Part shown: positions 10,001 through 17,520 of the stretch, piece after piece | How positions within the stretch are numbered: position 1 is the stretch's first letter | How the letters are laid out: each line of letters opens with the position of its first letter | NCBI GenBank assembly: GCA_963744345.1 | Contig: CAVUTD010000008.1 | Span: forward strand, 1 to 64,000 | Reading direction: 5' to 3' | Length of the DNA stretch: 64,000 nucleotides | Source: DASTFP01 sp963744345 | Lineage (GTDB): Bacteria; Verrucomicrobiota; Verrucomicrobiia; Chthoniobacterales; Terrimicrobiaceae | Translations under genes and position numbers: made by a program | Notes under the pieces: generated by a model | What the model was told of the DNA's origin: nothing | What the model saw: the letters and a program-made list of their open reading frames with translations, nothing else | The model's database searches: none

Positions 10001-10164
10001 ACGGAAGTCCTCAGAGTGAAAGCAGCCGCCCATGCCACGAAGACCAGCAACACGGCTATCGCATAACGAATCAATAGCGGCGAGCGATGCCGCCATGATC
10101 GGGCGAGTCTCATTTTCCCTGGTTTCGACGATGCGCCTATTACTTTGTTTGCCGGAGATTTCAA
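7018..10164 (-). CDS. Multi-GAF/PAS sensor histidine kinase (HisKA_3 type)
   Basis: A 1048-residue kinase. Residues ~27-125 hold four hydrophobic segments like the KdpD-type DUF4118 membrane domain; a coiled stretch follows to ~205. Then GAF (~210-360), PAS (~370-490), second GAF (~500-655), third GAF (~670-820), the HisKA_3 dimerisation helix with His855 in ARDIHDTLAQG, and an HATPase domain with EALSNALKYA and DDGAGF. The first two GAF domains share the same GPCAGSCGTAAYRG segment, so one arose by internal duplication; its two cysteines could be redox- or ligand-sensing. The gene is coupled to the NarL-type regulator. The broad layout suggests sensing of a diffusible or redox signal, but the ligand is not visible. 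Confidence 0.92.
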   Translation of the reverse strand: MKSPANKVIGASSKPGKMRLARSWRHRSPLLIRYAIAVLLVFVAWAAAFTLRTSVHAPSLQTPFFVCAIVLSSWIGGFGPGILTTVLSIFAVEYCLTPPLFPQRISLSEVPKFVGFFLTGAFISWLAHRQRRDEEALLRAREGLEEKVRERTADLQVAYEKLTDEVAERARAEKELPGINRVWRVRTKLTAEVAERKRAEALLTGEKRLLEMIATGVPLKDILDALCLIIEEQRSGTFASVLLLNPDGIHLDVVAGPNLPREWTQQVEKLPIGPCAGSCGTAAYRGSPVIVCDIATDALWDVPEHRASALKHGLRASWSNPVLSSQGEVLGTVCMHHREPRSPNAQDLELIELASHLARVALERDRGENALRASEKKYRELIDAAPDAIFVWDSQGKCVLFNGSAARLYCGSEDEMIGLSWAETYPPAERDLVPKRFDQVKKQGVLRFERQFLRKNNEVVPVEVSLSTAGDDQYQGVVRDISDRKRAEALLAGEKRILEKLAKGGSLSQILDSLCRLVEEQATGVLASILLLDGNRLRHGGAPSLPKAYTDAIDGGVIGPCAGSCGTAAYRGQQVIVEDIATDPLWAEYRDAALLHSLRACWSTPIFSSQGKVIATFAMYYREPRSPSLRDQQIFDQITVLAGIAIERKRAEEALRASEQLARSHVEVMMRSLDVLATEAVPEKFTAEILRTIGQHLRASRVLLWLHDQADDSIRLRLVVEGDQQVAPHPDHPFVKDPHGWKQKSGLVDEMCFTKSPLVFDEVEHDARIGPEFREYLTRRRCKKFMTVPMFVAGELRGFIGIQHSEQGAYRAEQIELAQALAHHVMMAVHEQELDEQERQAAILKERTRMARDIHDTLAQGFTGVIMQMEAAEEALMEEDPEHAVRHVRQARDLAREGLHEARRSVHALRPQALEKAAFPEALKAIIQNTTEGTSLRAEFQLEGEPCALAAGVEENLLHIGQEALSNALKYAYAKRFETRVAFEPQGVRLELCDDGAGFVVERASGGIGLIGMRERAEHIGGTLAISSAPGKGTRIVVVAPYQQEGSA

Positions 10165-10609
10165 TGGCGCTCAAATTGGTCGAATTGGTTCCCATCCGAA
10201 AGGCTCCGAGCCGTCGGTGACCCTGGTTTTTCCTGCCGCCTCAGTCCCATCTTTTTCATTCGAGGGAAACAACGTCGTCGGCTTGCACCCAGAAGTTCGA
10301 CAGCACCATTGGCTCCAAAGGTCTCGACCTCAAAGTAAAGTGCCGTACTTCCAGTCATGCGTTTAATATACTTTGTTATAGGTTTTTTGTCATTCTGCCG
10401 GGCAACGATGTTTGCGCGGACCCCCAGGAACCCCCGCAAAAGGCTTCGCAGCGCGCCGAATGGCAGCGACTTCTTCCGAGCAGGCCACTTTAGAGATGTC
10501 GCATTACTGCCCCTCTTGGGATGTTGCGCCACAAAAAGAGTCCGCTCATCCTGCGAGCTCCCGTTAGCCGTCACGGGGTGACCGAAACGCATGGGAAGGA
10601 TAGGGGAGA
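10165..10609. other. No supported gene
   Basis: Upstream of the sensor kinase. Open frames here on both strands lack family resemblance. It probably carries the kinase promoter and the eroded body of the RAYT element whose tail lies just downstream. Confidence 0.35.
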
Positions 10610-10710
10610 AGCCAGGAAGAACACCATCGCAGCCGCAGCTTCAGGAAAGATACCGCGAGTTCCTGCGTACGCACGCCGGCGAGTATGACGAAGGTTATGT
10701 ACGGCATTGA
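10610..10710 (+). pseudogene. C-terminal ghost of a REP-associated (RAYT) transposase
   Basis: Read on the plus strand this gives SQEEHHRSRSF and then, after a one-base shift, ERYREFLRTHAGEYDEGYVRH and a stop. It lines up with the tail of the intact RAYT gene at 28240-28692 (SQEEHHRSRTFQEEYREFL...). Only about 33 residues remain, including the helix just after the catalytic Tyr region but not the Tyr or the HUH motif. A REP sequence follows directly, as at the intact copy, so this is a degraded former RAYT/REP unit rather than a chance match. Confidence 0.65.
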
Positions 10711-10730
10711 AGCAACACCCTGGGTTGAGT

Positions 10731-10812
10731 CGCGCCTTCAGCGCTCGCTCGAGCAACCGATGTTCCTGGGGCGACGCCCCAGGCTGCTATGACGCAGCGC
10801 CTTTGGCGCTAA
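10731..10812 (+). repeat. REP element, copy 1
   Basis: Starts CGCGCCTTCAGCGCTC, has the core hairpin CCTGGGGCGACGCCCCAGG and ends GCGCCTTTGGCGCTAA. The outer arms and core match the copies at 27791, 28138, 28727 and 28941. It directly follows the RAYT ghost. Confidence 0.75.
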
Positions 10813-10877
10813 GTTGCGAACCACCTGATTGAGTATATTCTGGGCGGCGTTTTTTCATCTCTCCGCTTTAGGTGTTG

Positions 10878-10915
10878 TGGCGCCAACGGCGCGGCTATCA
10901 TTGAGTCTGGGCAAC
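10878..10915 (-). repeat. Partial REP element, copy 2
   Basis: TGGCGCCAACGGCGCGGCT followed by ATCATTGAGTCTGGGCAAC matches the end of the REP unit in the reverse orientation to the one at 10731. The core hairpin's second arm is lost. Together with copy 1 it forms an inverted REP pair just upstream of the VOC gene. Confidence 0.55.
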
Positions 10916-10972
10916 TCTTGTTTGCTCATACTCTTCCTTTCTGAGTTGTTGACCGCGTGGTAAGGAGGGACC

Positions 10973-11458
10973 ATGCAAACGCAAGTCAGCCGGATGATCA
11001 ACGACTTCGAGCACGGCCGACTGAGCCGGCGGCAACTGATCGCGCATCTGACCGGAATGATCGCCGCGAGCGCAGGCGCGACCATCGCGTTCGCCGAAGA
11101 GCAAACCCAATACGAGGCGCCGAATCCGGCGGATTCGACCACCACCTTTGATGCTGTCGATCTCAACCACATCGCGCTGACCGTGAGCGACGTAGAGCGC
11201 TCGCAGAAATGGTATCAGAAACACCTCGGCTTGAAGCCGATGGGAGAAGAAGGCTTCCTCACTACCGGCAAAGGCTGGCTCGCGCTGTTTGAGGGCGAGA
11301 AGCCCGGTCTGCACTATTACTGTTACAGCATCGAGAATTACGATCCCGCCGATGCGGTCAAGCGCCTCAAGGCCGCCGGCCTGACGCCCAAGCGCCGCGG
11401 CAATCGTGTGTATTTCGACGATCCCGACGGCATCGAATGCCAGGTCGCGGGCGTGTGA
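10973..11458 (+). CDS. VOC/glyoxalase-fold protein with an N-terminal leader
   Basis: A 161-residue protein. Residues 1-50 are unusual: a short helix, then LSRRQLIAHLTGMIAASAGA and a small hydrophobic run ending ATIAFAEEQ, which looks like a Tat-type or other export leader with an Arg-Arg pair. The rest (55-161) is one vicinal-oxygen-chelate domain with LNHIALTVSDVERSQKWYQ, then HYYCYSIENYD and DPDGIECQVAGV, giving the typical His and Glu metal ligands. A strong ribosome binding site (AAGGAGGGACC) precedes the ATG. Possibly a dioxygenase- or glyoxalase-like enzyme acting outside the cytoplasm; substrate unknown. Confidence 0.78.
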   Translation: MQTQVSRMINDFEHGRLSRRQLIAHLTGMIAASAGATIAFAEEQTQYEAPNPADSTTTFDAVDLNHIALTVSDVERSQKWYQKHLGLKPMGEEGFLTTGKGWLALFEGEKPGLHYYCYSIENYDPADAVKRLKAAGLTPKRRGNRVYFDDPDGIECQVAGV

Positions 11459-11642
11459 TTACTCCAGCGGTTCCGGCGTCAGCCAGTTGCGTCCGGAAGG
11501 TGCGTGACCTTTCCTTCGAAGAATTCCTTCATCTCGGCGAGCTCATCACCTTTGACGGTGTGGCACATTCATTAGTCTAAGGTCTACTTTTCTCTGTGCG
11601 CGAGCTCCAAGAAAGTCGTTCGGCGGCTGCTCTGTTGTCGGT

Positions 11643-12290
11643 TTAAGGCGAAAGCGAGATGACGCTCAGATCGTCGAACATAATTGGTTTGCCTGAGTAG
11701 GGGGCTCCCCAGATCGAGGCTTTACCTGCGGGTGGGGCTTCCGAAGCTTGATAGAAAATCGGCCAATCTTTTGGCTCGGTAGTTCCGTCCATCCACGCTC
11801 GGCCTTCGATGATCCAGTTGTCGTCGGCAACCTTGCGGACCTGCAGGTGCAGCGATGTCCACGTGTCCGGCTTCCACGCGAAATGCGCTGACGCCACGAC
11901 CTCTTGGTCCTTCAGTAATTGCAGCGCGTTCTGTCCGGGAGAGACCAGCAGTCTGTAACCTGAGGCGCCACTCAGCCCAACTCCGAAGCGAGGGGCCAGC
12001 CGCTTGGTACTTTCCGAACGAATGCGGGCCCTCACGGCGACGCCGCCTAATTCCGCTGGACCAAAGAGCGCGCCGAAGTCTTCGACCGGGGTGCCGGGGA
12101 GCTCAAGCGTCTTGTTTCCCTCAATCTCCTTAACCGAAAACTGGCCGGCTAAAACCATCAGCTCTTCAGGAAGCGAATCCGCGCTCGCCAATTCGAAATC
12201 TGACTTAAAAAGAACCCTTTCCTGTGGCGTCTGCGCGCTGGCAGTGAGCGCAACGATCGCCGCGGTGATAAAGATGACCCGCTTATTCAT
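11643..12290 (-). CDS. Secreted protein with a C-terminal ConA-like domain
   Basis: A 215-residue protein with a cleavable signal peptide (MNKRVIFITAAIVALTASAQ). The mature part is a beta-rich domain; the segment RAWMDGTTEPKDWPIFYQ and the closing IMFDDLSVISL match the end of the 764-residue beta-propeller protein at 36416-38710 (KAWKRDEPKPENW ... YIDNISV). That places it with concanavalin-like/DUF1080-like folds often attached to secreted carbohydrate-related proteins. The ATG at 12290 is preferred over 12299 because it starts the signal peptide directly. No neighbour suggests a role. Confidence 0.65.
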   Translation of the reverse strand: MNKRVIFITAAIVALTASAQTPQERVLFKSDFELASADSLPEELMVLAGQFSVKEIEGNKTLELPGTPVEDFGALFGPAELGGVAVRARIRSESTKRLAPRFGVGLSGASGYRLLVSPGQNALQLLKDQEVVASAHFAWKPDTWTSLHLQVRKVADDNWIIEGRAWMDGTTEPKDWPIFYQASEAPPAGKASIWGAPYSGKPIMFDDLSVISLSP

Positions 12291-12424
12291 TGAATGCATT
12301 GGTCATACCGCATTGACGGCCCGTAATCGATTGTCTTTGGACCAGCGCGCGGCTTGTTCGAGAGTTATGCAGGACGGCAGAGCGGCTTCGTCCTTGAGAA
12401 CCTCCGCAGCGCAGACCCGAAAAA

Positions 12425-12946
12425 TCAGCGCGACTCATCCGGTCTCGAGTTGGCGAGTGGCGTCAACTCCTCGAGATTCGGAGGGCCGGGCAGCGTTGCG
12501 CCAGCAACGATTTCGCGCAGCGCGGCGACGTCGAGTCGATCACTTTCCCGTGCCGAAGCGGACTTCAGCTCGATCAGCGATTCTGGGGCGAGGTATCGCA
12601 CCACGATCTCGTCGATCTTCAGCCGGCGAGCCGTTGCGGCGAAATCCGCGAAGGTGCGGCCTCGCAACAGCGTGAAAAGGTCCAGCGTGAAATCCTCGTT
12701 CACGCGGACGGCGCCTTCTCGCAGTGGAAAATCTTCTGGCGAAAGTTCACGGGCAAAACCTTCGCCGAAAGTGGCCAGACAGGCGAGAAGCCGCCGAAGA
12801 TTGACGGGCGAGGCCTCGACGAGGAGGTCAAGAACCTGGGTCGCACGCACAAAGCCGTTCAGGCAGACAGCCACTCCGCCGGCCACGAGATAGTCAACGC
12901 GGGCTCGGCTGAGATTGACCAACAGACTTTCGAATGTGTCGGGCAT
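12425..12946 (-). CDS. Nucleotidyltransferase-fold protein (DUF6036-like) with degenerate active site
   Basis: A 173-residue protein. The N-terminal part reads VDYLVAGGVAVCLNGFVRAT, the G-G...R-x-T core of minimal nucleotidyltransferases of the AbiEii/DUF6036 type; the C-terminal half is helical with IVVRYLAPESLIELKSASAR. In the family the next residues are normally D-I-D-L-L, giving two metal-binding Asp; here they are V-L-D-L-L, so the first Asp is lost (GTT for GAT is a one-base change). Such proteins occur in toxin-antitoxin pairs and defence loci or as stand-alone genes. The small gene upstream overlaps its start by about 53 bases. Confidence 0.6.
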   Translation of the reverse strand: MPDTFESLLVNLSRARVDYLVAGGVAVCLNGFVRATQVLDLLVEASPVNLRRLLACLATFGEGFARELSPEDFPLREGAVRVNEDFTLDLFTLLRGRTFADFAATARRLKIDEIVVRYLAPESLIELKSASARESDRLDVAALREIVAGATLPGPPNLEELTPLANSRPDESR

Positions 12947-13067
12947 CAGGTTCGGGCAGCGTGATGCCGAGACTGCGCAGATTGTCGTTAAGCGCCTGAA
13001 GCTCGCGCAACGGGTTCGGCTGCCGTAGACGGCCCACTTGTTTGCGGATTTTTTCGCCAAGTCCCAT
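12894..13067 (-). CDS. Small partner protein of the nucleotidyltransferase
   Basis: A 57-residue basic, helical protein beginning MGLGEKIRKQVGRLRQPNPL and continuing into REL-QALNDNLRSLGI. It precedes the nucleotidyltransferase gene and overlaps it in another frame, the arrangement expected of an antitoxin-like or accessory partner. The ATG at 13067 is chosen over that at 13082. No family recognised; function inferred only from position. Confidence 0.4.
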   Translation of the reverse strand: MGLGEKIRKQVGRLRQPNPLRELQALNDNLRSLGITLPEPDARHIRKSVGQSQPSPR

Positions 13068-13241
13068 GGGATCAGATAGCAAATTGCATCATCCCTATCC
13101 TAGCGGGGGTGCAGGGTACGGCAAGGCTCAGCTCAGGGAAAGGGATCGTCGTTCGAGTCCGCAGCGGTCCGGGATACACGGGCAGCGTTGTTCGCATGCA
13201 CAACTCCGAAATGACCCACGCGCCTCGCTTCACGGGCGCTG

Positions 13242-16200
13242 TTATTCATTGCGCAGCGCGGGCAGCAGCTCGCCGCGCAATGCGGCGAGGGTGGCGAGCC
13301 ATGTCCAGAGCAACCCGCCGCAAGCGAGCAGTGTCAGCGTGGGAACAATGATATTCCAAGGGGGTTGAGTACCGGCCGAGAGAAGTGCGGGCAAAACCGC
13401 CAGCAACGCTGCCGCCACACCAATGGCGAGTCCGAGCGCGATCAGCAGCCAGTGCTCGCTGAGCACCAGGCGCTCCAGTTCTCCGCGACGGAAACCTACG
13501 GCTTGCAGGAGAGCAAGTTCGCTGCGCCGTTCCAAGACGTTGCGCAACACCACAACGCCGAGACCCAAGCTTCCGAGCAGCAGCCCGAGGCCGCCCAGCG
13601 TCTGAAAGATCGCGATGTATGTATTTTCGACTTCCTGAAAATCGGCAAGCCGTCGCCATGCCGGAACGACCTCCAGCCCGCGATCGCGTAGCGCCCGGGA
13701 AAGCTGCTCCGCAACGTCAGCGGAGTTCTCCGGCGACGCGTCGACCAGCAGGAGGCGATAACCGCCAATCGAAGGGAATCGAGCGATGAAGTTGGTCTCA
13801 GAGATGATGAGATGGCCCTGCAGTATCGAGGTTGGCATCATGGCCATGATCCGAAGCCGGAATCTGTTTCCGCGCTCGTCCACGTACGTGATCGTATCGC
13901 CTACTTTCTTTCCCAGGGCCCAACGCACCGTCGCTTCGTCCCCGATCGCCGGAACAGCGCCGTCCGCCTGCAGTTCGTCGAGCAGCTCCCACTTGCCAGC
14001 GAACGCCTGCCGTTGTTGCAACTGTTCTGGACGCACCCCGAGCAGGCGAGGCTCTTGGGCGCGGTTAAGGTTCAAGCAGCTCGCGTCATCTCCATCGCGC
14101 ACGCGGATACCGGCAAAGCTCACGTTTCTCATGACCTGCTCGTCGAGTCCGAATATCGAGCGGGCATCAGGGGTGTTCAGGTCTTCGTAAATTGGCAGCG
14201 TGGCCTGGGCAATCAGCGCGAAGCCGCCGGTGCCGGAGCTGCGTTCATAAGCGTGTTCGTAGGGATCGTGGCGGAAGGCACTCACCGACACGATCATGAA
14301 AACGCCGCTCGCGAGCACACTCACCGTGGTAAGGTTGCGGCCAGGAAGCCGCGCGGCGCCGCGCCTTCCGACGCCCGCCAGCGTCGTCGCGATGCGACTC
14401 GTGCGCGCCATCGCCGCGAGCAGCGTGTGGCTGAAGGCAATTCCAGAAATGAGCAGCAGGCTTCCCGCGCCAAAAAAGACGCCGGGATTTCGCGCCGATC
14501 CCGACAAGATAATCAACACGAGCGCGCTCAGCAGGCTCAACACGCCGACCGTTGCGATGAGCTTGACCCAGGAGTTACCGGATGGCGCGATCTCCCGTTC
14601 AGCACCGCTCGCCAGCAATTGCGCAACTGGGCGACGCGCCTGGCCGCGCGCGACAAGCCACATCGCCGCGATCGCGGCCAGCGCACCAGCAAGGACGCCG
14701 ATCAACAACGTTGAGGGCTGGACGTGAAATTGAAAGGAAGTGGTATTCACCGCAGTTCTCCAGACCGTCGCGAGGCCAGACAGCGCAAGTTTCGCGTAAA
14801 GGACGCCGCCCAATACGCCCGCCGCCGCTCCGAGCATGGCGACTCCGATGCCTTCCAGCAGAAAAACCCGCTTCACCTGCGCCGGCGGCCAGCCGAGCGC
14901 GAGCAGGAGCCCGACTTCCTCTGAGCGTTGTTCGAGACTTAACACGAACAGCATCGCCATGAGCAGGAGTGCGGCGGCAATTAAGAAAAAGCTGAAGCCG
15001 ATGAAAAGCTGTCCGAAATCCATCGACTGCCGGGCGGCTGCGAGCGCCTGATCGCGCACTGGCTGAAATGCGAGCCCAAGCTGCGCTGGATCAAGTTTTG
15101 CCAGGAGCATTCGCTCGAGTTCAGGCGAGATGTGCGAGGCCGGATAGCGGATTGCGGTCAAACTACCGAAGCGATTCTGCCACATCTGCCGGCCCGTGTT
15201 GAGGTTGATGAATGCCTTCGGTGTGGCGCCGAATTTGTCCCAGTAATCCTCGTCTTTTGGCCGGATACGACTTGTGTCGATGGGAATCCCAGGATCCCAG
15301 TCGCGGCAGTTTTCCGCGTCGCTCACGCCGGGGAAGGGCGGTGTCCACGATGTGTCCGGTGATTCCAGTGGCTTGATCGCGCTGATTCGAAAACGTCGGG
15401 TTTCCTCCTTCAACTTCCGCTGCTCGGCGACCACGAAGTATTTGAGCGTGAGCTCGTCACCGACCTTTGCGCCGAGATCATCGGCCAGCCAGGAATTGAT
15501 GATAATTTCGTCATCTCCGAGGCCGACGATCTCAGTCGCGGTGACCATAGAGTAGGGCGTCGCGCGTCCAGCGAAGCCCAGTTCGTTAACAAGGTACGTC
15601 AGAACGCCGGTCGCCCCCGTCGCGACGGATTTGGCGGCCTCCGCGATCGGAGGATCGAGGAAAACGCGCGCGGTGCGCAGATCGAACCCGTCCGCGACTT
15701 CGCGAAGCTCCAGATCAGCGTCGGCGAGTGTCCAATGTTTGCGCAGCGCGGTTTCGGCACGTTGTGGTGTAACATCGCCTCCGACGAGAAGCGTGTTGAC
15801 CCGATCGGCACGTTTCAATTGTGCCTGCAAAGCAGGCAACGGCATAAACAGCGTCAGCGGCGGAATCTGGCTGGGTTGCAGACTGAAGCGCCCAGACTGC
15901 GCTTCGCCCGCTATCGCCCTGAGTTGGACGCGAAAAGCGTTCGATGTGTCAGAGCTACCCGAAAGGGGCGCGTCACGCGAAACGTAGGATGGTTCCTCCA
16001 CGCGCACAACTAGCGTATCACCCAGCTGCGCGCCCAGTTGGAGAGTGAGCTGCTCGTTCGCCGCAGTGTCTTCGGCGCTTGCTCCCGCGAACAGGTCTTT
16101 GTCGGAGCCTAACTGCCAAAAGCGGTCATTCACGCCCACAATTTGCACATTGGCGGCAAGCCGGGTGCCGTCAGGCCTGGAGACCGTGCCGCGGATTACG

Positions 16201-16463
16201 AGCAGCGGTGCCACTGGTGTGGCGAGATCGTTCATCAAAGCGGTCGCCAGATCTTCTCGGAAAAAGCGGCCGGGTGCATTGAGCGCGAGTTTCGTGCCGC
16301 CCACACGCGCCAGCGCCTGCTGTTCGAGCGTGTAGCGCACGGAATCGCCCACGGCCAGCGCGCCAATCAGGATGCCGCTGGCGAGCGCTGCGCCGGCAAA
16401 AACGCCAAGTGTTGTGCGCCAATAAAATCGGAGACTGCACAGGACCAGCCTGACGAGGCTCAT
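13242..16463 (-). CDS. ABC transporter permease, FtsX family (two FtsX domains)
   Basis: A 1073-residue membrane protein. It opens MSLVRLVLCSLRFYWRTTLG and one transmembrane helix, followed by a large extracytoplasmic region, an FtsX block of three helices near residues 480-640 (LFIGFSFFLIAAALLLMAMLF), a further pair of helices, a second extracytoplasmic region and a C-terminal FtsX block ending LPALRNE. This is the MacB/LolCE-type architecture doubled. The long open frame reaches 16691, but those residues come from a palindromic repeat, so the ATG at 16463 is used. With the ATPase gene upstream it should form a mechanotransmission-type exporter of a lipid, peptide or small molecule. It is the last gene of the 21.4-13.2 kb operon. 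Confidence 0.88.
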   Translation of the reverse strand: MSLVRLVLCSLRFYWRTTLGVFAGAALASGILIGALAVGDSVRYTLEQQALARVGGTKLALNAPGRFFREDLATALMNDLATPVAPLLVIRGTVSRPDGTRLAANVQIVGVNDRFWQLGSDKDLFAGASAEDTAANEQLTLQLGAQLGDTLVVRVEEPSYVSRDAPLSGSSDTSNAFRVQLRAIAGEAQSGRFSLQPSQIPPLTLFMPLPALQAQLKRADRVNTLLVGGDVTPQRAETALRKHWTLADADLELREVADGFDLRTARVFLDPPIAEAAKSVATGATGVLTYLVNELGFAGRATPYSMVTATEIVGLGDDEIIINSWLADDLGAKVGDELTLKYFVVAEQRKLKEETRRFRISAIKPLESPDTSWTPPFPGVSDAENCRDWDPGIPIDTSRIRPKDEDYWDKFGATPKAFINLNTGRQMWQNRFGSLTAIRYPASHISPELERMLLAKLDPAQLGLAFQPVRDQALAAARQSMDFGQLFIGFSFFLIAAALLLMAMLFVLSLEQRSEEVGLLLALGWPPAQVKRVFLLEGIGVAMLGAAAGVLGGVLYAKLALSGLATVWRTAVNTTSFQFHVQPSTLLIGVLAGALAAIAAMWLVARGQARRPVAQLLASGAEREIAPSGNSWVKLIATVGVLSLLSALVLIILSGSARNPGVFFGAGSLLLISGIAFSHTLLAAMARTSRIATTLAGVGRRGAARLPGRNLTTVSVLASGVFMIVSVSAFRHDPYEHAYERSSGTGGFALIAQATLPIYEDLNTPDARSIFGLDEQVMRNVSFAGIRVRDGDDASCLNLNRAQEPRLLGVRPEQLQQRQAFAGKWELLDELQADGAVPAIGDEATVRWALGKKVGDTITYVDERGNRFRLRIMAMMPTSILQGHLIISETNFIARFPSIGGYRLLLVDASPENSADVAEQLSRALRDRGLEVVPAWRRLADFQEVENTYIAIFQTLGGLGLLLGSLGLGVVVLRNVLERRSELALLQAVGFRRGELERLVLSEHWLLIALGLAIGVAAALLAVLPALLSAGTQPPWNIIVPTLTLLACGGLLWTWLATLAALRGELLPALRNE

Positions 16464-16543
16464 GAGAGCAAATGCCGGGATAGATTTTCGCAGTGGTGGC
16501 TGCGCTGATAGGGAGAAGGGGACCCCATCATGCGCTGCTTGAT

Positions 16544-16647
16544 CTGGGGAGCGCACGCGTCCCCGCGTGCAATTTTCGGCGTCCCGCCGGAAAGCTCTGT
16601 TCGGCGGGACGCCGAACACCACGCGCGAGGACGCATATGCTCCCCAG
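16544..16647. repeat. 104-bp palindromic intergenic repeat, copy 1
   Basis: A near-perfect palindrome opening CTGGGGAGC and closing GCTCCCCAG. Inside, GCACGCGTCC pairs with GGACGC-type sequence and the tip is a strong hairpin TTCGGCGTCCCGCCG / CGGCGGGACGCCGAA. A second copy lies at 32070-32177. No coding capacity. It sits in the only large gap of an otherwise overlapping operon. MITE-like; could also act as an mRNA processing or attenuation structure. Confidence 0.8.
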
Positions 16648-16833
16648 ACCTCTCGGCGCGCCAACCCTTTCCCAGGCGATGCCTTTGCCACACTCGGGAG
16701 GTCGCTCGGGCAAAATGGCCTGTCTGCGGTTTCAGAGGCTCAAGGCCAACGTCTGTGGACATAGGTCTTTGCGCGGTTCCGGTGGATAGGCAGTTTCGCC
16801 TCGGCCGATTGGAAATTTCTCTCGGCATTCGCC

Positions 16834-17520
16834 CTACAACTTTGCCTCAACCAGCGAGCCGTCACACATTTCGTAAGTTCGATCCAATCCGCGCGCCAGA
16901 TCCATAGAGTGAGTAACGACGATGAGCGCAACGCCTTCATCACGATTCAGCTCAACAAGCAGCTGCCGAAGCTTTTCCGCCGATGGGCGATCCAGTGATC
17001 CGGTCGGTTCATCGGCGAGCAGCAGCCTCGGCTGATTGATCAGCGCGCGAACTACCGCCGCGCGCTGTCGCTCGCCGCCCGAAAGCTGGCCCGGCCGTTG
17101 AGACTTGCGCGGCGCGAGACCAACCCGACCGAGTAGACGTTCGGCGCGCAATTGGACTTCATTGCTGTTGCCTTTCGCGGCCAGGGCGAGTGTCGGAATA
17201 AGCACGTTTTCAAGAATCGTGCACTGCGGCAGGAGGTGATGGAGCTGAAAAACGAAACCGATCTTGCGATTGCGCACCAGAGCAACTTCGTCTGCGCTCA
17301 GTTTGAGCAGGTCGTCGCCGTCGAAAAGCACCCTCCCGGAGCTTGGACGATCAAGAGTCCCGATGATATTCAACAACGTGCTTTTGCCCGATCCGGATGG
17401 TCCCACAACTGCGATCGCTTCGCCCTCGTCAAGGCGCAGGTTGGCGGCCCGCAGAACCTTATAATCGCCGTACGCTTTCGAGACTTCGTTCAGTTCAAGA
17501 AGAGGTTTCTCGGTCTTCAT
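16834..17520 (-). CDS. ABC transporter ATP-binding protein, LolD/MacB type
   Basis: A 228-residue ATPase of the lipoprotein/macrolide exporter class. It shows Walker A (GPSGSGKSTLLN), the Q-loop region with FVFQLHHLLPQCTILENV, the signature LSGGERQRAAVVRAL and Walker B LLLADEPTGSLD, and ends with a short ...EAKL tail. The ATG at 17520 overlaps the stop of the upstream ligase gene by 4 bases, so it is translationally coupled. Its partner is the FtsX permease beyond the palindromic repeat. Cytoplasmic, energises export. The coupling to an acyl/aryl-CoA ligase and thioesterase suggests the cargo is a lipid-like or aryl product. Confidence 0.92.
   Translation of the reverse strand: MKTEKPLLELNEVSKAYGDYKVLRAANLRLDEGEAIAVVGPSGSGKSTLLNIIGTLDRPSSGRVLFDGDDLLKLSADEVALVRNRKIGFVFQLHHLLPQCTILENVLIPTLALAAKGNSNEVQLRAERLLGRVGLAPRKSQRPGQLSGGERQRAAVVRALINQPRLLLADEPTGSLDRPSAEKLRQLLVELNRDEGVALIVVTHSMDLARGLDRTYEMCDGSLVEAKL

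Noticed and set aside
13140..13200. GTTCGAGTCC, like a tRNA T-arm
   Set aside because: No matching acceptor or anticodon stem around it; the T-stem bases do not pair.
13812..14714. 300-codon plus-strand frame opposite the permease
   Set aside because: Antisense, high Arg/Gln composition, no domain.
16464..16691. N-terminal extension of the FtsX permease frame
   Set aside because: Encoded by the palindromic repeat; the real membrane protein starts at 16463.
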